Below are positions 1 to 13,102 of a stretch of 64,000 bases of DNA, one piece after another (the stretch's first letter is position 1; each line of letters begins with the position of its first letter). Source of the stretch: Metopolophium dirhodum (taxonomy: Eukaryota; Arthropoda; Insecta; Hemiptera; Aphididae); the NCBI RefSeq assembly GCF_019925205.1, contig NC_083565.1, positions 849,001 to 913,000 on the forward strand, written 5' to 3'. The notes under the pieces are model-generated. The model made no database searches and was not told where the DNA came from. It saw only the letters and a program-made list of their open reading frames with translations. The translations under genes were made by a program, and so were the position numbers.

Positions 1-127
1 ACTAACAATCGTTTTTATTGGAAAGTATTTATTTTGTTCGTGATGTGCAGTTTTAAATAATATTAAACCGAGTTTAGTTACAAATCAGGGCATTGAAATC
101 TTTGAGGATGTAAGTTAATTGTTTGCA

Positions 128-3100
128 ATGCATCCTGTACGAAGACGTAAGAAACGACCCAACTATGGTGTACGTATGGTAGAAGTGAATAGAGGCAAGA
201 ATGGATTTGGATTTACTATATCTGGGCAGCAACCATGCATACTTAGTTGTATTGTTCCTGGTAGTCCTGCCGATCAAGCTGGTCTTAGAGCAGGCGACTA
301 TTTGGTAGCCGTCAGCAACCATAATGTTAGTAAACTATTACATGATGATGTAGTACAATTAATCGGTGGATGTCAATCTGCTTTGCGATTACAAATAGCT
401 GAGAATTATTATTCTGATAGCTCCGATGAAGAATTTAAAAATGAATTAGGAAGACAACGGCCAAAATATCCACACAAATCTAGGCCAGCCTTAACTCCTA
501 TTAATGTAAATAAAATGAGAAATGATGATGCAGATTATGGAATAGAGTTTGCTCATGTATTAAAACCTTGCAATCGAAATAATAACAATTGTTCAATATA
601 TGATAAAGAAGCAGTAACCATTTATAATTTTCAAATAGTTGTGAGGTATTTAGGTTCAATTGAAATGCCATGTATTCCTGCTGGATCTCGCTTACAAGTT
701 AGTAATTTTAAATTTGCTAATTATTTCTATTTAAGTTATTATTTGCTAGTTATAATTCATAATTTGAAAAACAATAATTTTGTCTGATTTAAATTTTAAA
801 ATGGAATTCAAAGTATAGGTGGGTACTTCCACAAAATAATTTACATTTGTATTTGTTTAATGCAGGTACTTGCCTATTATTTATATTTTTTTAATTAAAA
901 ATGTATGTTTAAATTATTTATCTATTATATAATTAGTAAAATTTAGCTTTTGGTTATAAACAATATATTAAAAAAAAATAAAATCAAGCATGTGCAACTT
1001 ACAGATAACACATCCTAATACTTATTATTCTAGCTTATATACTTATACTATGTTCACATTACTATCTGTATTAGTTAAAGTTGTTAAGTAGTAATATAAC
1101 TTATAATTAAGGCCCGGAACTTGATGCATTTGCATCTTTTTTTCTAATGTATACATACGAGGCTGGTCTTTACAGAAATTTGTTTCATGAAATATAGAAT
1201 TTAATGGTAACATTTTTACTTTGCATTTTTGCATTTCTAGGGAATTTATTGCTTTATGGTCATTTTTAGTATTTTTGGTACATTTTATTGATTTTTGTAC
1301 TTTTTTTTACATTTATTTGCATTTTTCTTGTTGATTACTTTGCATTACTCTTTATCGTAACACATTCAGTTTCCATTAGTTTGTCGATTATGGACGTTCA
1401 TTATCTTTATTGTTTATTGTTGCAATCTAGAATTATTTAATAAGCTGTAGGCCATTACTATTTTAAGACCAGTCAAATAAAAAAATTTCCCAAAAGTCGA
1501 TCAAATTATTTCAAACTTAAAAAAATATTTTTAAGTTAACATTTTTAAAGAGCTAGAACCTACAATAAATATGATTTATGATCCATGAATTGTATGAAAC
1601 TTAAATTTTTAAAAATGTTAAGTCATTATAAAGAAATTTTTGGTATTTCTGTGGTCATTTTTTAGTCATTTTAACATTTTTTTTGTGTGTATTTTTAGGT
1701 TATCAAGTTCTGGGCCCTACTTATAATTCTTTTTTGTTTTGAATTAGGTTGTAAAAAGCTGTATTAAACGTTTGAAAGCAGAAAAACGTTCTCATGCTGC
1801 TGTATTAATGACAGGATATGGATCCAGTCTTTGTCTACAGAATAATGCAGGAGTAACTTTAGCTGTTTATCCAGGTAGTCGTGTCATGTTTTGTGCTGCC
1901 AGTTCTGATGAAAATAGCAAATACTTTGGTGTTGTCACTATATCATCTATAGATGATGAGCCATCAAACTCTTGTCATGTATTTGCTATAGACCCAGTAT
2001 CACATGACGACCATTGTGCACAAGCTAATAGTTTTAAAATCACTTGTGTCAGAGATTCAACTGGTGTATGTGCTCAATTCCCTCCAAACTGTGATAAAGT
2101 TGTAATTGCTATCGAAAAGTATTATAAAAATGATGCTAATCGTATTTCGGTTGTTGGAAATTCACCACATCCAAGTCATGATAGCACGACAACAACAACT
2201 AGCAATAGTGATTCAGGTATTGGATACAAGGATTATTGTGGTATGCAGACAGATAGAATATTAATGGTTGATGTACAGAATCAATGTTTACACATACAAC
2301 AAGTAATTATGATTTATTTATTTAGCTTAATAAATTATAATCATAATATTTTTTATTTATTTTTTGTAAGGTTGGTGAAATGGCTACGCACTGTGTTGAT
2401 TGTTCGGATTCAATTACTCCCAAAGATAATGTGGTTGAACGTGGAGCTAGAAGTCGTTCACCATTAAGTACTAGCTCCGTTGATCTTGTATTTAGTCAAT
2501 TAGGACCTGATTATACTATATTAAGCAGATCACCTGGGCCCCGTAGATCAAAAAGTGAGAGTAGTGTACAATATGAAAATAATTCGTGTGAAGGAATGAG
2601 TTTAGGAAGCAGTTATCGAAGTCAAGAAATATTATTATCAGATGTCAAAACTAAATCAAATACAGAATTTGACTGTTTAAGATATCCCCTTGTTACTCAA
2701 AGTTTGGAAGACTTTAAAACTAATGATGAAGATTGTATTTTTAACGTATGGGGAAGTTTACAAAATATTAAAGAAGGAACTGAAGATTTTATTCCTGAAA
2801 CAGATGGGTTTTCTGTAAGTAGATATTTTATTTAGTTAGTAACAATTATTATTTATTATACTTGATAGCTGTTGGTATAGAAGTATTTACATTTGATTAG
2901 AAAAGTAAATAGTTTTTCTGATAAGTTGTGTTAATCAATATTTTCTTTGAGCTTACAATAATATATATAATTTCAGACATTAATGACCCCTATCAATTGA
3001 AGCTTAACTTTTCAAATTAAATAAATATATTTATACCAAGGGCCAATCAAATTTTAGTTTATTCAATATTAAGAACATGTTTGGTTAATATGAATTTCAT

Positions 3101-6100
3101 TACCCAAGCTATATTAAATAATGAGGTCATTGTGGTATTCATGTGTATGTAATATTATCATAAATTAATCACAATATTTCAGTATAGCTTGTAAAAGTTA
3201 ATATAATATAATAACAATGATGTTACTTAAGTTAGTTATTGTGTAATCAAATTAAAATGATAAATTATATTTTTATACATAAAAAAATATTATATATTTA
3301 GGTACTGCTTATAATTATTAAATATTATTTTACTGGCACCTACCATTTTCAATTTTATCTTAAAAATGCAGTAATGAGCTTTTGTGTCATGTTGTTGATG
3401 ATTGAAAATATGAAATATAAACTAATTTATACCAAAATAATTATTACTTTCGTTAAATGATAATTTTATAGCTTATAAATACAAAATGTAATATTATGAT
3501 TTATGAAGTTATTAATAACGGTTTCCCATAACATATTACATGTTCTTGAGTTGAGTTCATTAGTATTCATTAGATGTAACTCTAATTACAATTTTAAATG
3601 TGATGATAGGTAGGTTACTAATGACGTCACTTCAATATCCGTGACATGTGTCTGTCATACATAATTGAAAATCAAAATAAAATATGAGTATATGAACTAT
3701 GTGAAAATGTTATGTTTAGTGTGGCATAAAAGTATTATATTCTTAGAAGATGTATTTCATTAAATATTTTTAGTACATTTATTTTTTATCTACAAAGGAA
3801 ATGCTTCCTTTTCGTAAAATTAGTTGCATTACATTCTCCAACAGTTCTTTTGTACGTGTTCTTAGGCGAACAAATTCTTTTGAAAATAAAACCACGGTAC
3901 ATATTATAAAATTTATATATTATATTTTAACTCTAAGTATATTTTTCCTGATAGTTGTTACATTTTAATTGTGGTAATTATTATTAAAATAGCACACCAA
4001 TTAAATTTTATCAATTTGTAAGGATTTTCTATAGAATTTTATCATTTTATAATGAGTCATAATAAATTATTAGTAATACTTTATACTTTTATCATTTTAA
4101 TATTTATTTTTATCTAAAGTTATGTTATTATTATATGTTCAATTCATATTATCCATAAAGTTATAAATGTACTCTAAATTATTATTAATTTATTCATCTA
4201 AACCGGTGTTTGCCAATCTTTTGTTAATCTACCGCCACCCATTAATTTAAAAAAAAAAATGTACAGTTATAGGTACCATGAATGTAAACAATTTATATAG
4301 AGTAAACATAGTTTTATTGTTGTACATACTTAAATCTGACTACTGTTACTACATATTTTTTTTCTTTTAAAATCTACCTTATACATTTATAACTTAATGT
4401 AAATATTTACTAAAAATATAATTTATTACCATATGTATAATAGGTATATAATATATATATGCCACCACAAACTACTTAGCTAATGAACTTATTTGAAGGT
4501 TAATGAAAACGCTAATGTGTACCCTTATTTTTAAGTAAAAATTTTTTTTTTTTTATCTTTAAATATTTATAATATTTCTATAACTAATCACGCTTGTACT
4601 TATTCTTCATTTATAATTTACTATTACCATACATTATTTAAAAAAGGTCCTCGCCTGTAAATAAATAAATAAATATTAATAATATTACGTTTGGTATTTT
4701 AAAATCAAGTTAACTTAGTTATTTTATTCTACACAGCTTACATTTCAATGTAATCTATAAGTCATATACTATAAAAATATAATTGACAAAAGAATAGCTC
4801 CTTTAAGTAAAATGCCCCACTATATTATAAATCATCTTAATGCATAGCACCCACGTTAGGAATCATTGATCTAAAGGTATACAAAATCATAATTTTATTG
4901 ATAGACTTAATACTTAATTAACATTAGTATAATCATTTTCATGTCTGCTACTTAGGTACATAAACTGAAATTTAATTCTGAATTACAAATGATAATTATT
5001 TTTTTCTTCTGTGAAATATATAAATTGTTCATGTTTTTTTTATAATTAAGAATAATTCGAAAACCAGTCAAGCTCAAGATTGGACATTATCGTTTGAGAG
5101 AGTTTTGCAAGATCCAATAACTTCTCAAAACTTTGCAGTAAGTTGCATTTTATATATATTTATTATTTGTTATTTTTATCGATGCAACTAAATACAAATT
5201 TAAATTTTCTTAGTGTGTTTAATTCAGTTTGGTTCTAAAACTAACTTAAAAGTTAAAATTATAATTAATTTAATAAAACCTATATGAAAATCAAACTAAA
5301 CTAAATCAAAATTCTTCCTGAATTTAATGAAGTGATAAATATATAAAAAAAATTGAGACTTTTGTTAGTCCACCTATGTTATATTTTTTTGTATTTTTTC
5401 CTATAATTTTACTGATAATATTATATTTTTAAAAGTTTGATTCGCATTGAATAAAAAAAAAATTAACTATACATCAAATTAATTTTGCACAATCCATACA
5501 TACTATACATTTTAAATATTTTATTGCAAATGGTGAATTTGTGGGTCCACAATGAAACTTATTCAGTAGGGCACATACTATAATAATAGTCAATCAATCT
5601 TCAATAATATTATATTATTATTGAAGAATAGATAAATAATACTTTGGATAAAATAACTAATGACAAAATACTAAATATATATATTTGTTTGATTATTTAA
5701 ATAGGAGTTTTTAAAAAAAGAATTCAGTGCAGAGAATTTGTACTTTTGGACTGCATGTGAACGATATCACTCTACTACAGACCAAGATTTACGATGTGCA
5801 ATTGCTCGAGATATATATGCTAAACATTTAGCATGTGATGCTATTGAACCAGTTAATGTGGACTCAAAAGCTTCAAATCTTACAATCGAACAAATTGAAG
5901 AAGCTAATCCTAATCTCTTTTTACAGGCATGTTTGCTCTTATTTTGTTATTTTAATAATATAATAAAAACCAATAAATCACGTGTAAAATGTATTTATTT
6001 TAGGCACAAAAACAAGTGTTTAATTTAATGAAGTTTGATAGCTATCCCCGTTTTGTGAAGTCTGATCTTTATAAAATGTGTTTAGTGGAACAGATAGCTG

Positions 6101-9100
6101 ACCATTTACCATTTAGTGAACAAGAGACAGCTATTTTTAAATCTTTGGAATGTTCTAGTAAAAAGGTATGTTAATTTTTTAGTTAAGTTATACAATTATT
6201 GCAATAATTCAACATACAAATGTTAATTTTTTGATTTTGATTTCTTAGATTAGTGATATTGAAGACACAACTAATACAAGTACTATTGAATACCATGTTA
6301 ACACTGGAAGTCGTCGAAAATCATTATTATCGTGGAGACGTCAATCTACGGTGCAGCCTCCATTAACATCTGGTTTGTGTAGAGTGACACTTCCCGATCA
6401 ATCATCAACAGTTTTGCACGTAACTCCAGATATAACTGTTCAAGTTCTTATTCAGAGATTATTTGATAAACGTGGTTATCCTTATAAACATTTCAAAGTA
6501 AAAATTCAATCCAACAATGAACAGGTATGATATATTTTTAAATGTTTTGTTTAAAGTTAAAATAAATAATTTTTATGTATTACAAATACAACTTTTTACG
6601 GTTCCTGGATTTTTAAATTATCCAGCATATTTAAAAATGCATTTTTATTATTATTTACTTATTTATTTTAAGTATTCACTAACAAAGTTAGGGACCTATT
6701 TATTATTATATTTACTGTCATACAAAATATATATATATTATTTTTAATAAATTAAATAATGGATTTATTGGGTAGCAGTTTTGTTTTAGTGTCCATTCAT
6801 AGTTTTTGCCAAAAATATTTTTTTTTTTATATATCAATTATAACTTTTACTTTTTAGGCTCATCCCTATTCAAAATAGTAAACATATTGTTTTTTAAAAA
6901 TCAATTTGTATATTTTTTAACTTATATACTTTTAAAAATCTTAACTGAATAAGCAATACAATTTAGTTATTTTTAGAATCAGTGGAAATGTGTGCATTGT
7001 ATATACTATGCAGCACCAAATTATTTATTTTTTTGTAATTATTAATCATAAATAAAATATATATTCTTATTTTACAGATAATTGATTTAAATGGTAGTTC
7101 ATGTGTTCTGGATGGTTTAGATGTTAAAGTTGAACCTAGAATATGGTTTAGATTAGATCTTCCTGACAGAAAAACTATAAATGTTGATTGTAAAATAGAT
7201 TCAACAATTGGACAAGAGATAGGTCCCATATTGTCCTCGTACGGTTATAAAACTGAACTGGTGACTCTGTGTTCTGTGAGTAATTGGTAACATTTTAAAA
7301 TACATTTAAAAAGTTAAACTTATAATAATTTGTTATTTCAGATAAGTGAAAATGAAGTTATTGATCCAGATATGGACGTTTCCCTAGTAGAAAGTCGTAG
7401 AATTCAAGTTTTGACTCGCAGTAGTATGACATCATTTGCTCAAAATATAACATTAAAAAATGATCCGGATACCTTGGATGAATTAACTAATCAAGTATTT
7501 GAAGACTTATTGCAAAACAAAAATCCAGAATTGAATAAACTTCCATCAGATCAAGGATCTATAAAAGTTAGTAAACATGGCGTATACATAATATATTAAT
7601 ACTGAATTATAGTTCTATAAATTATTCTAATACAGAACAATAAACAATAAACTTTAATATCCCAAATTCAAATTTTAAGTTGAATATCTTGCTCTGAATA
7701 TTTAGAACTATTGACCTAACACTACAATCTTAAATTAAAAATATGTTCTTTTTCATTTTCAGCTTCAAAAACAAATAAATAAATTTATTTTCTGAGTATT
7801 TTTGGTATTTTAAAATGTTTAAGATTTTAGTTGGTACAATATGAAAATTTTCCTTGAAAAAAAAAATATATTTGAACCTTTTATTCATGGAAATGTAACC
7901 CTAATAGTCTAAGTACTTAATTATGGTTATTAATTTTAATTTTTATAAGATAAAAACGTTATGCAATTATTTTATTAAGAGGACGTCACACCCGCATGTG
8001 TTGCTCCGTCTTATAAATGTACAACATAGCAAAAACTGTTTTGCACGGGACAACTTTTCTCGCACCATAATATTTGTTGTAGAACTACCAAATTTTCACA
8101 GCACTTAAAGAAAAACTTTATCTGTTCAATAGCGTGCTTTTTTTTAATAGCACTATCTAATCATTTTTTATAGGCAAATGAAAAAAACAAAAAAATGAAA
8201 TGTTTAGAAGCAAATAACTTTTATTGTATTTTGTTATCTAAAATATAGGCACGCTGTTGCATAGATAATTTTCTACCATATATGTTCAGAAATTTTGGAG
8301 CCACTACTACAGACAAAAAAATAAATGTTGTCCCGCAAAAAACAGTTTTTGCTATGTTGTCTTCATAAGCTTTTGTTGAATTACCGTGCATTTGGGTTGT
8401 AATAATGCATATTGAATTAACATTAAGTTTAATAAAGAAAAAAAATTGTATTCTATATATCAATGATATCTCTTATCTAACTTATCAAAAATTACACAAA
8501 CACACTTAACACTATACTAATGCATAAAAAGCATAAGTTATTTCAAAATTAAAATTTTATCTATGTTAGGTATATGAATAAATAAAACAAATTCACTCAA
8601 AATTGTATATTTTTATTTATTTTAGTCTGAAGAATGGGGATCAGAACAATCTTCTAGCTTGATTAGTAGATTTTTAAGAAGAGATTCAATATTTCATGAG
8701 AAACAAAGAGTAAGAATATTATCATTACAATTTATCATGCTTGATTTGATTATATAATAAACTTTTTTTTAGAAAATAAAAAAGACTTGTAAATCACAAT
8801 TTGTAGTACATGATCAACAAATTAATAGCACTGAAAAAAAACAAACGCTGAGTAAACTTCCACCACTTATTGCTAAATTAAAACCAATTACAAAAATACA
8901 AAATGACAAACAATCTGAAAGTGATGGTAATTATTTGATTGTAATTATTTATAGTTTAACAATTATATAATATTAAGGGCGGGTTGCATAAAGAACAGTC
9001 TGTAAATTTGTTTCCGGCTCTGTAATTTTTTTCATTCTTTAAAGTTAATGATTATGTTAAACTACCAAAACTTTGATAAAATCCATGATATTTCAGAACT

Positions 9101-10547
9101 GAGTTACAACTAAGTTACAAAACCAAAATAGTTTATATGTCCATTAATCGATAATTCAAAGAATAATTAACACTATCTGGCTTTCAAGTTACACCCAGTT
9201 TTATTTACATAACCGTTAGTGGTTAATGGTGCGATAACGGTTCGGTAAGGCGCTACAGGACGTTTATGCAACCCACTCTTAGTAGGTTTTTCGATTTTAT
9301 TTTTATGTTATTTTAAAAATATTACTAGTTGTGTGTGATAAACCGGAAACAATATTTGTAGTATGGTATTCTATAGTTATGTTATGTTCTGTTCAAATTA
9401 TATACTGCTTACTTAACAAATTTTGTATATTATGTTGCCAAGGAATTAATTAAACATTGACAATGAATGAAGGTATCGATAATCTTCTAGTTGAATCTTT
9501 ATGAATCAATTGTTTTAATACCTTCACTTTTTAAAATATATAATTTGGTTCCAATATTTGAACTAACAAAATATTCAACAAGGATTACAGTTTTATAAAT
9601 ATATTAGTGATTTAGTCACATATGCTTATCATTGGTCACTAGTGCTGTACCTACGTTTCTTCTCAAAGTAGTTTTTTAGTTTTTACTATTAAATGTTCCG
9701 TTTTAGTTTTGATGTCTTCATAAATTATTAAAGAAACATAGAACATTGTTCATATTTGTAAATAACTTAAATATGTTTATGGTTCATTCAAGGTTTAACA
9801 CATTTCCATGTTACCATTACATTAAATTAAAAAAATAATGGGTATGGTATCAACCATATTGATGAGAATAAACTATAAGTTCTAGTATGCTTAGCTTATA
9901 ATAAATTAGCCGAAAATATCAATATTAAAAATGTTAAAAAGTAACCGCTGTTGTTGATGCTTTTTAAAAATCAATATTAATTAATTTGTTTTATCATAAA
10001 ACAAGATTGATAATCTATGTGTTGTTCTATTGATAATATATTTTTAAATATACTTTAAATAATATTTACTATTTATTTATCAATGTTTAGCATTATACGA
10101 GGGCTTAAAGCGAGCTCAAAGAAGTAGATTAGAGGATCAACGAGGTACAGAGATCAACTTTGAAATGCCAGACTTTTTAAAAGTAATTATAATTAAATAT
10201 GGTTTTTTTGTACTATTAAATATAAATAATAATTTTTTTTGGATGCTTAGAATAAAGAAAATAATACTACTGATACCAACAAAAAGCATCGTAAATCAAT
10301 CAGGTTAACAGAACGTAACGGTGGAAGCAGGGAGTCAACTCGCTTTTATAAATCGTTGCTGAATGATGGTGAATTTAAACGACCAAATCCCATAACTGAT
10401 GATCGAACTAAATTTATTAGACATCTTCCGCCTCCTTTACCGCCTAAACCCAAGAACTTAACTAATGAACATCAAATAAAAAAAAAAGTTGACACTAAAA
10501 TTAAAAAACCTGTGTACGTGGATCAACCAACAAGTAGTTTTGTTTAA
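128..10547 (+). CDS. loco: Regulator of G-protein signalling, loco/RGS12 type
   Basis: GTPase-activating protein and nucleotide-exchange inhibitor for G-alpha(i/o) by family knowledge. Coding exons: 128-697, 1748-2302, 2371-2814, 5051-5137, 5705-5926, 6004-6165, 6249-6524, 7078-7275, 7342-7566, 8626-8709, 8773-8926, 10091-10182 and 10251-10547. They sum to 3366 nt (1121 aa) in one uninterrupted frame. Domains in order: PDZ (about aa 15-95, GFGFTISG), PTB (about 165-320, VRYLGSIEMPC), RGS (about 535-660, FSAENLYFWTACERY, VFNLMKFDSYPRF), two Ras-binding domains (about 715-860) and a GoLoco motif in exon 12 (RSRLEDQRGTEINFEMPDF). A Pro-rich tail ends near residue 1121. The start is ATG 128, in MHPVRRRKKR; a TTG just upstream is not needed. 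The RGS-domain intron at 5927 has a GC donor. Introns hold several MITEs. The full RGS12/loco domain order makes the identification very firm. Confidence 0.95.
1109..1718. mobile_element. MITE with 10-bp target duplication (Mutator-like?)
   Basis: A 610-bp element in loco intron 1. Its ends are inverted: AAGGCCCGGAACTTGAT on the left against AGGGCCCAGAACTTGAT read inward from the right. The 10-bp string ACTTATAATT occurs immediately outside both ends (1099-1108 and 1719-1728). No coding capacity is visible. A 9-10-bp duplication points to Mutator-like transposition, but the family is an inference. Confidence 0.75.
3801..3896 (+). CDS. loco: Possible alternative first coding exon of loco
   Basis: Within the 2.2-kb intron before the RGS exons, an ATG opens 32 codons (MLPFRKISCITF...) that end at a GT (ACCACG|gtacat). 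The phase is 0, the same as the acceptor at 5051, so a transcript starting here would join in frame to the RGS domain and skip PDZ and PTB. Short RGS12/loco isoforms starting just before the RGS domain are known in other animals. The donor is weak and no promoter is visible, so this is a candidate only. Confidence 0.35.
4204..4868. mobile_element. hAT-like MITE in loco intron 3
   Basis: Termini are CGGTGTTTGCCAA on the left and, inverted, CAATGATTCCTAACG on the right. They are flanked by ATCTAAAC (4196-4203) and ATCTAAAG (4869-4876), 7 of 8 matching. The C(A/G)(A/G)TG start and 8-bp duplication fit the hAT superfamily. There is no open frame of note. It is old and diverged. Confidence 0.6.
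7975..8405. mobile_element. Foldback TTAA element, GAGGAYG family, copy 1
   Basis: A long imperfect palindrome in loco intron 9. It opens with TTAAGAGGACG, and the region around 8000-8060 pairs with 8329-8380: gttgtcccgc and tttttgctatgttgt on the right mirror gcgggacaac-like and acaacatagcaaaa on the left. The subterminal CTCCGTCTTA string is shared with the copies at 22506, 32696 and 34725. The right end is degenerate, so the limit is approximate. Confidence 0.6.
8973..9282. mobile_element. MITE with GGGYGGGTTGCATAAA ends
   Basis: A 310-bp element in loco intron 11. The left end GGGCGGGTTGCATAAA and inverted right end AGAGTGGGTTGCATAAA are clear. It is flanked by TTAA on the left and TTAG on the right, which suggests TTAA targeting. 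No coding capacity. Confidence 0.7.
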
Positions 10548-10776
10548 GTGTATTAAAGAAGTTATATATTAAGTTTGCTAATATTAATATTAATTAACAT
10601 AAAGAAAATGTATTTTTCATACATATTAAGAGTATTATTAAATGTATTTTTTTTTTACGTTCAGTATTATTGTGGAGTGGGTATTTATATTATGTATATC
10701 ATATATTTTTATATTTTTATTAAGTGGTTATGTATAAACAATTTTAAATAATAAGTATCTATTTATTTATTTATGA

Positions 10777-10782
10777 TTTATT
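10777..10782 (-). terminator. Polyadenylation signal of mRpL45
   Basis: AATAAA on the minus strand about 35 nt downstream of the mRpL45 stop codon. A second AATAAA lies 15 nt further on. The convergent loco stop is about 230 nt away, so the two 3' untranslated regions are close or overlap. Confidence 0.5.
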
Positions 10783-10816
10783 TTTACATTTGATTCTTAT
10801 CAGTTATCATAATTCA

Positions 10817-13102
10817 TTATGCATCTGGAAGTACAATTTTAGATTTTGCTTCGTCTGGCTGAGCTTGTAAGGCAGTTTCTGTCTCAGCTTCAACATTTAA
10901 TATATTTGTTATTGCAGCTGGTTCTTTAGGGGGCATCCAATCAGGAATAATTTTTCCGTGTATCCGCCATATTCCATATTGATTTACAATGTGTTTTTCA
11001 AATACTACATATTCTAAGACATCTTTGGCAATCACATCACTACCAAAGATTAAGCGTCCAAAACGATCAAAAACTGACAATGTCTAAAAATAAAAAAACA
11101 AGTATTATTATGCTTGTTGGTTTGTGAGTAATAAATTAAAATAACAACAACATTTATAAATATATACCTGTTTTGTGTGAAAGCGTACAGTTATCTGTGC
11201 AAATAAATTGTCCTGAGTTATAATATCTGTTACTCTTGCATGAACTACACGAGGTGGTTCAATCGATTTTATGAATGACCAACGTAATGTCTTATTGTCT
11301 ATATTGTGCAGCATTTCCTTAAATACAAACATTTTGTTTTAAGTTTGATAACTACCATTTGTTAGTTTCTACTTACCACATAGGCTTTTTCTGTTACATA
11401 TTGAAGAAGATTTTGTTTATCTTTGCTAAAAAATATTAAAACATTCAAATTTAATATGAATTTGAATTATAATATTTATAGATATGTCATTGATAAAATA
11501 ATTGATACAAACTTGACCATAGTTGTGTGGGCTTTAAGATAAATATCTTGTGCTTTAGTTATAAATTCAGGATATAATTCAAATTCTTCTTCATTCTGTC
11601 TTATTTTACGAATGGCTTGCCAAGTTTCTTTTTTCTTTTTCAATAATTCAATTTTTTGTTTAGCTCCCTATTTAAAATAATAAATATGTCATTATGGTGT
11701 TATTAATATGAAGCAATTAAGACTTAACAGCTGTACTGATTGGTGAAATTTTCCCATCTCCTTCTGGTGGAACATAAGGTTCAATGATAGAACCAGTATT
11801 GTTAATAAACGTGGTACGTTCAATCCATGGTCTTGTAGGCTGTATACCTTTTTCTTTGTACCTGGTACGTAACTTTTCTGGGCTGTAATCCTCAGAATCC
11901 ACTTTTTCATTTTCATAATCTGGTAATTCCACTTTTAAAACCTTAAAACGCAATAATATATTATGAGTCAATTTGTAAATATATTTTAGTTACGTCAAGC
12001 ACGGATTAAGGGGGGGGGGCACGGTCCTGGAGCCCATCTTTATCTCCAAAATATTTTTTTTTAACGTGTCCAATACAGTTTTCAAAAAAAAGGTAGGTAG
12101 GTAAGTACCTATAGTAGGTAAATTATTATTAATAATTATAAAATAAAATTGTTTTCAATTTTATTCACGAAAAAATAGTATAAATAATGAACGATGTTTG
12201 CCAACAATTTTGTTTTTTTTTTTTTTTTAGCATGTTATATTACTCATTTAACTATTTAAGTATATAAAAAGTAAAACTTTAGAGGACCATAGTTCATAAC
12301 CTAGCGAACCAAAATTAATCATTTGACTGTCAAAATGTTCAGAAAAAAGCTTTACCAGAATCTATCAAAAAATATAGTGGTTACCATTTGAAAAAATAAA
12401 GTCGATTTTATTATTGGTACAACTGCGTGTTTAAAAATGTTATAAAAAATTGTCTGTTAAAAATAAAGAAACACGTCTTTTTTGTTTTAATGAAATTCCA
12501 TATCATCGATCCATAATTGTTAAAAAACACCCTCGTACAGTGACATAAGATACACCCTGTATATTTTCTGTATAGTAAAAAATTATACAATAATATAAGG
12601 TCGTTAATTTGCAATAATACAATCATTTTTAAGTTAAAGTTGAAAGGGGGCCCACCAAGTGTATGGTGTCCCGGGGCCCAATTGATCCTTAATCCGAGCT
12701 TGAGTTACATAGTACATGTACGATTTGCTGTTGAAAAAACTTAAATATTAACAGAAATTTGTCATTATACTATTGGTATCAAACTTACCAGTAATTTATT
12801 GAATAAAAATTCTAAATCTTAATTCTAAATTTTTATTTACATATAATTATATAATGTGTAGTTACTTTTTGGCTTCTCAACTTTTTGAACTCTGGTTTGT
12901 AATGTTTGTTACTTCTACATCGTGTTTGACCGACACAACCAATAGTTAAAATATTTTGTAAATTACAGTTCAAATGCTGGAGCTAAAAAGATTTGTATAA
13001 ATAACTTTTTAATAAGTATGGTTGCAGCAGTAATGAAACGTTGAATAAAATAATTTTAACCTTGTTGAGTCCAGTATAGACTGTATGGACGCTCCTAAAC
13101 AT
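10817..13102 (-). CDS. mRpL45: Large ribosomal subunit protein mL45, mitochondrial
   Basis: Component of the mitochondrial large ribosomal subunit, a Tim44-like-fold protein that helps anchor the ribosome to the inner membrane (family knowledge). Exons on the minus strand: 13102-13061, 12982-12866, 11941-11729, 11667-11513, 11425-11377, 11317-11168 and 11083-10817. Total 993 nt, 330 aa, all phases consistent. The N-terminus MFRSVHTVYTGLNK is basic and hydroxylated, like a mitochondrial presequence. The C-terminal half carries the family hallmarks ITVRFHTKQTLSVFDRFGRL, DVLEYVVFEKHI and YGIWRIHGKIIPDWMPP. Human MRPL45 is slightly shorter. A hAT-like MITE of 707 bp occupies intron 2. Only the first, 14-codon exon is less certain; it is supported by ATG, donor and phase. 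Confidence 0.93.
11996..12702. mobile_element. hAT-like MITE in mRpL45 intron
   Basis: A 707-bp element with inverted ends CAAGCACGGATTAAGG and, from the right, CAAGCTCGGATTAAGG (15 of 16 matching). The 8-bp flanks are AGTTACGT (11988-11995) and AGTTACAT (12703-12710). A G-run of about ten sits just inside the left end. No transposase frame. The 8-bp duplication fits hAT. Confidence 0.8.

Noticed and set aside
5603..5632. CTTCAATAATA palindrome in a loco intron as another palindromic insertion
   Set aside because: No direct repeat flanks it, so it lacks the defining feature of that class.
9463..9530. Short inverted GTGAAGGTATT pair as a MITE
   Set aside because: Arms of only about 10 bp and no target duplication; could be chance in AT-rich DNA.
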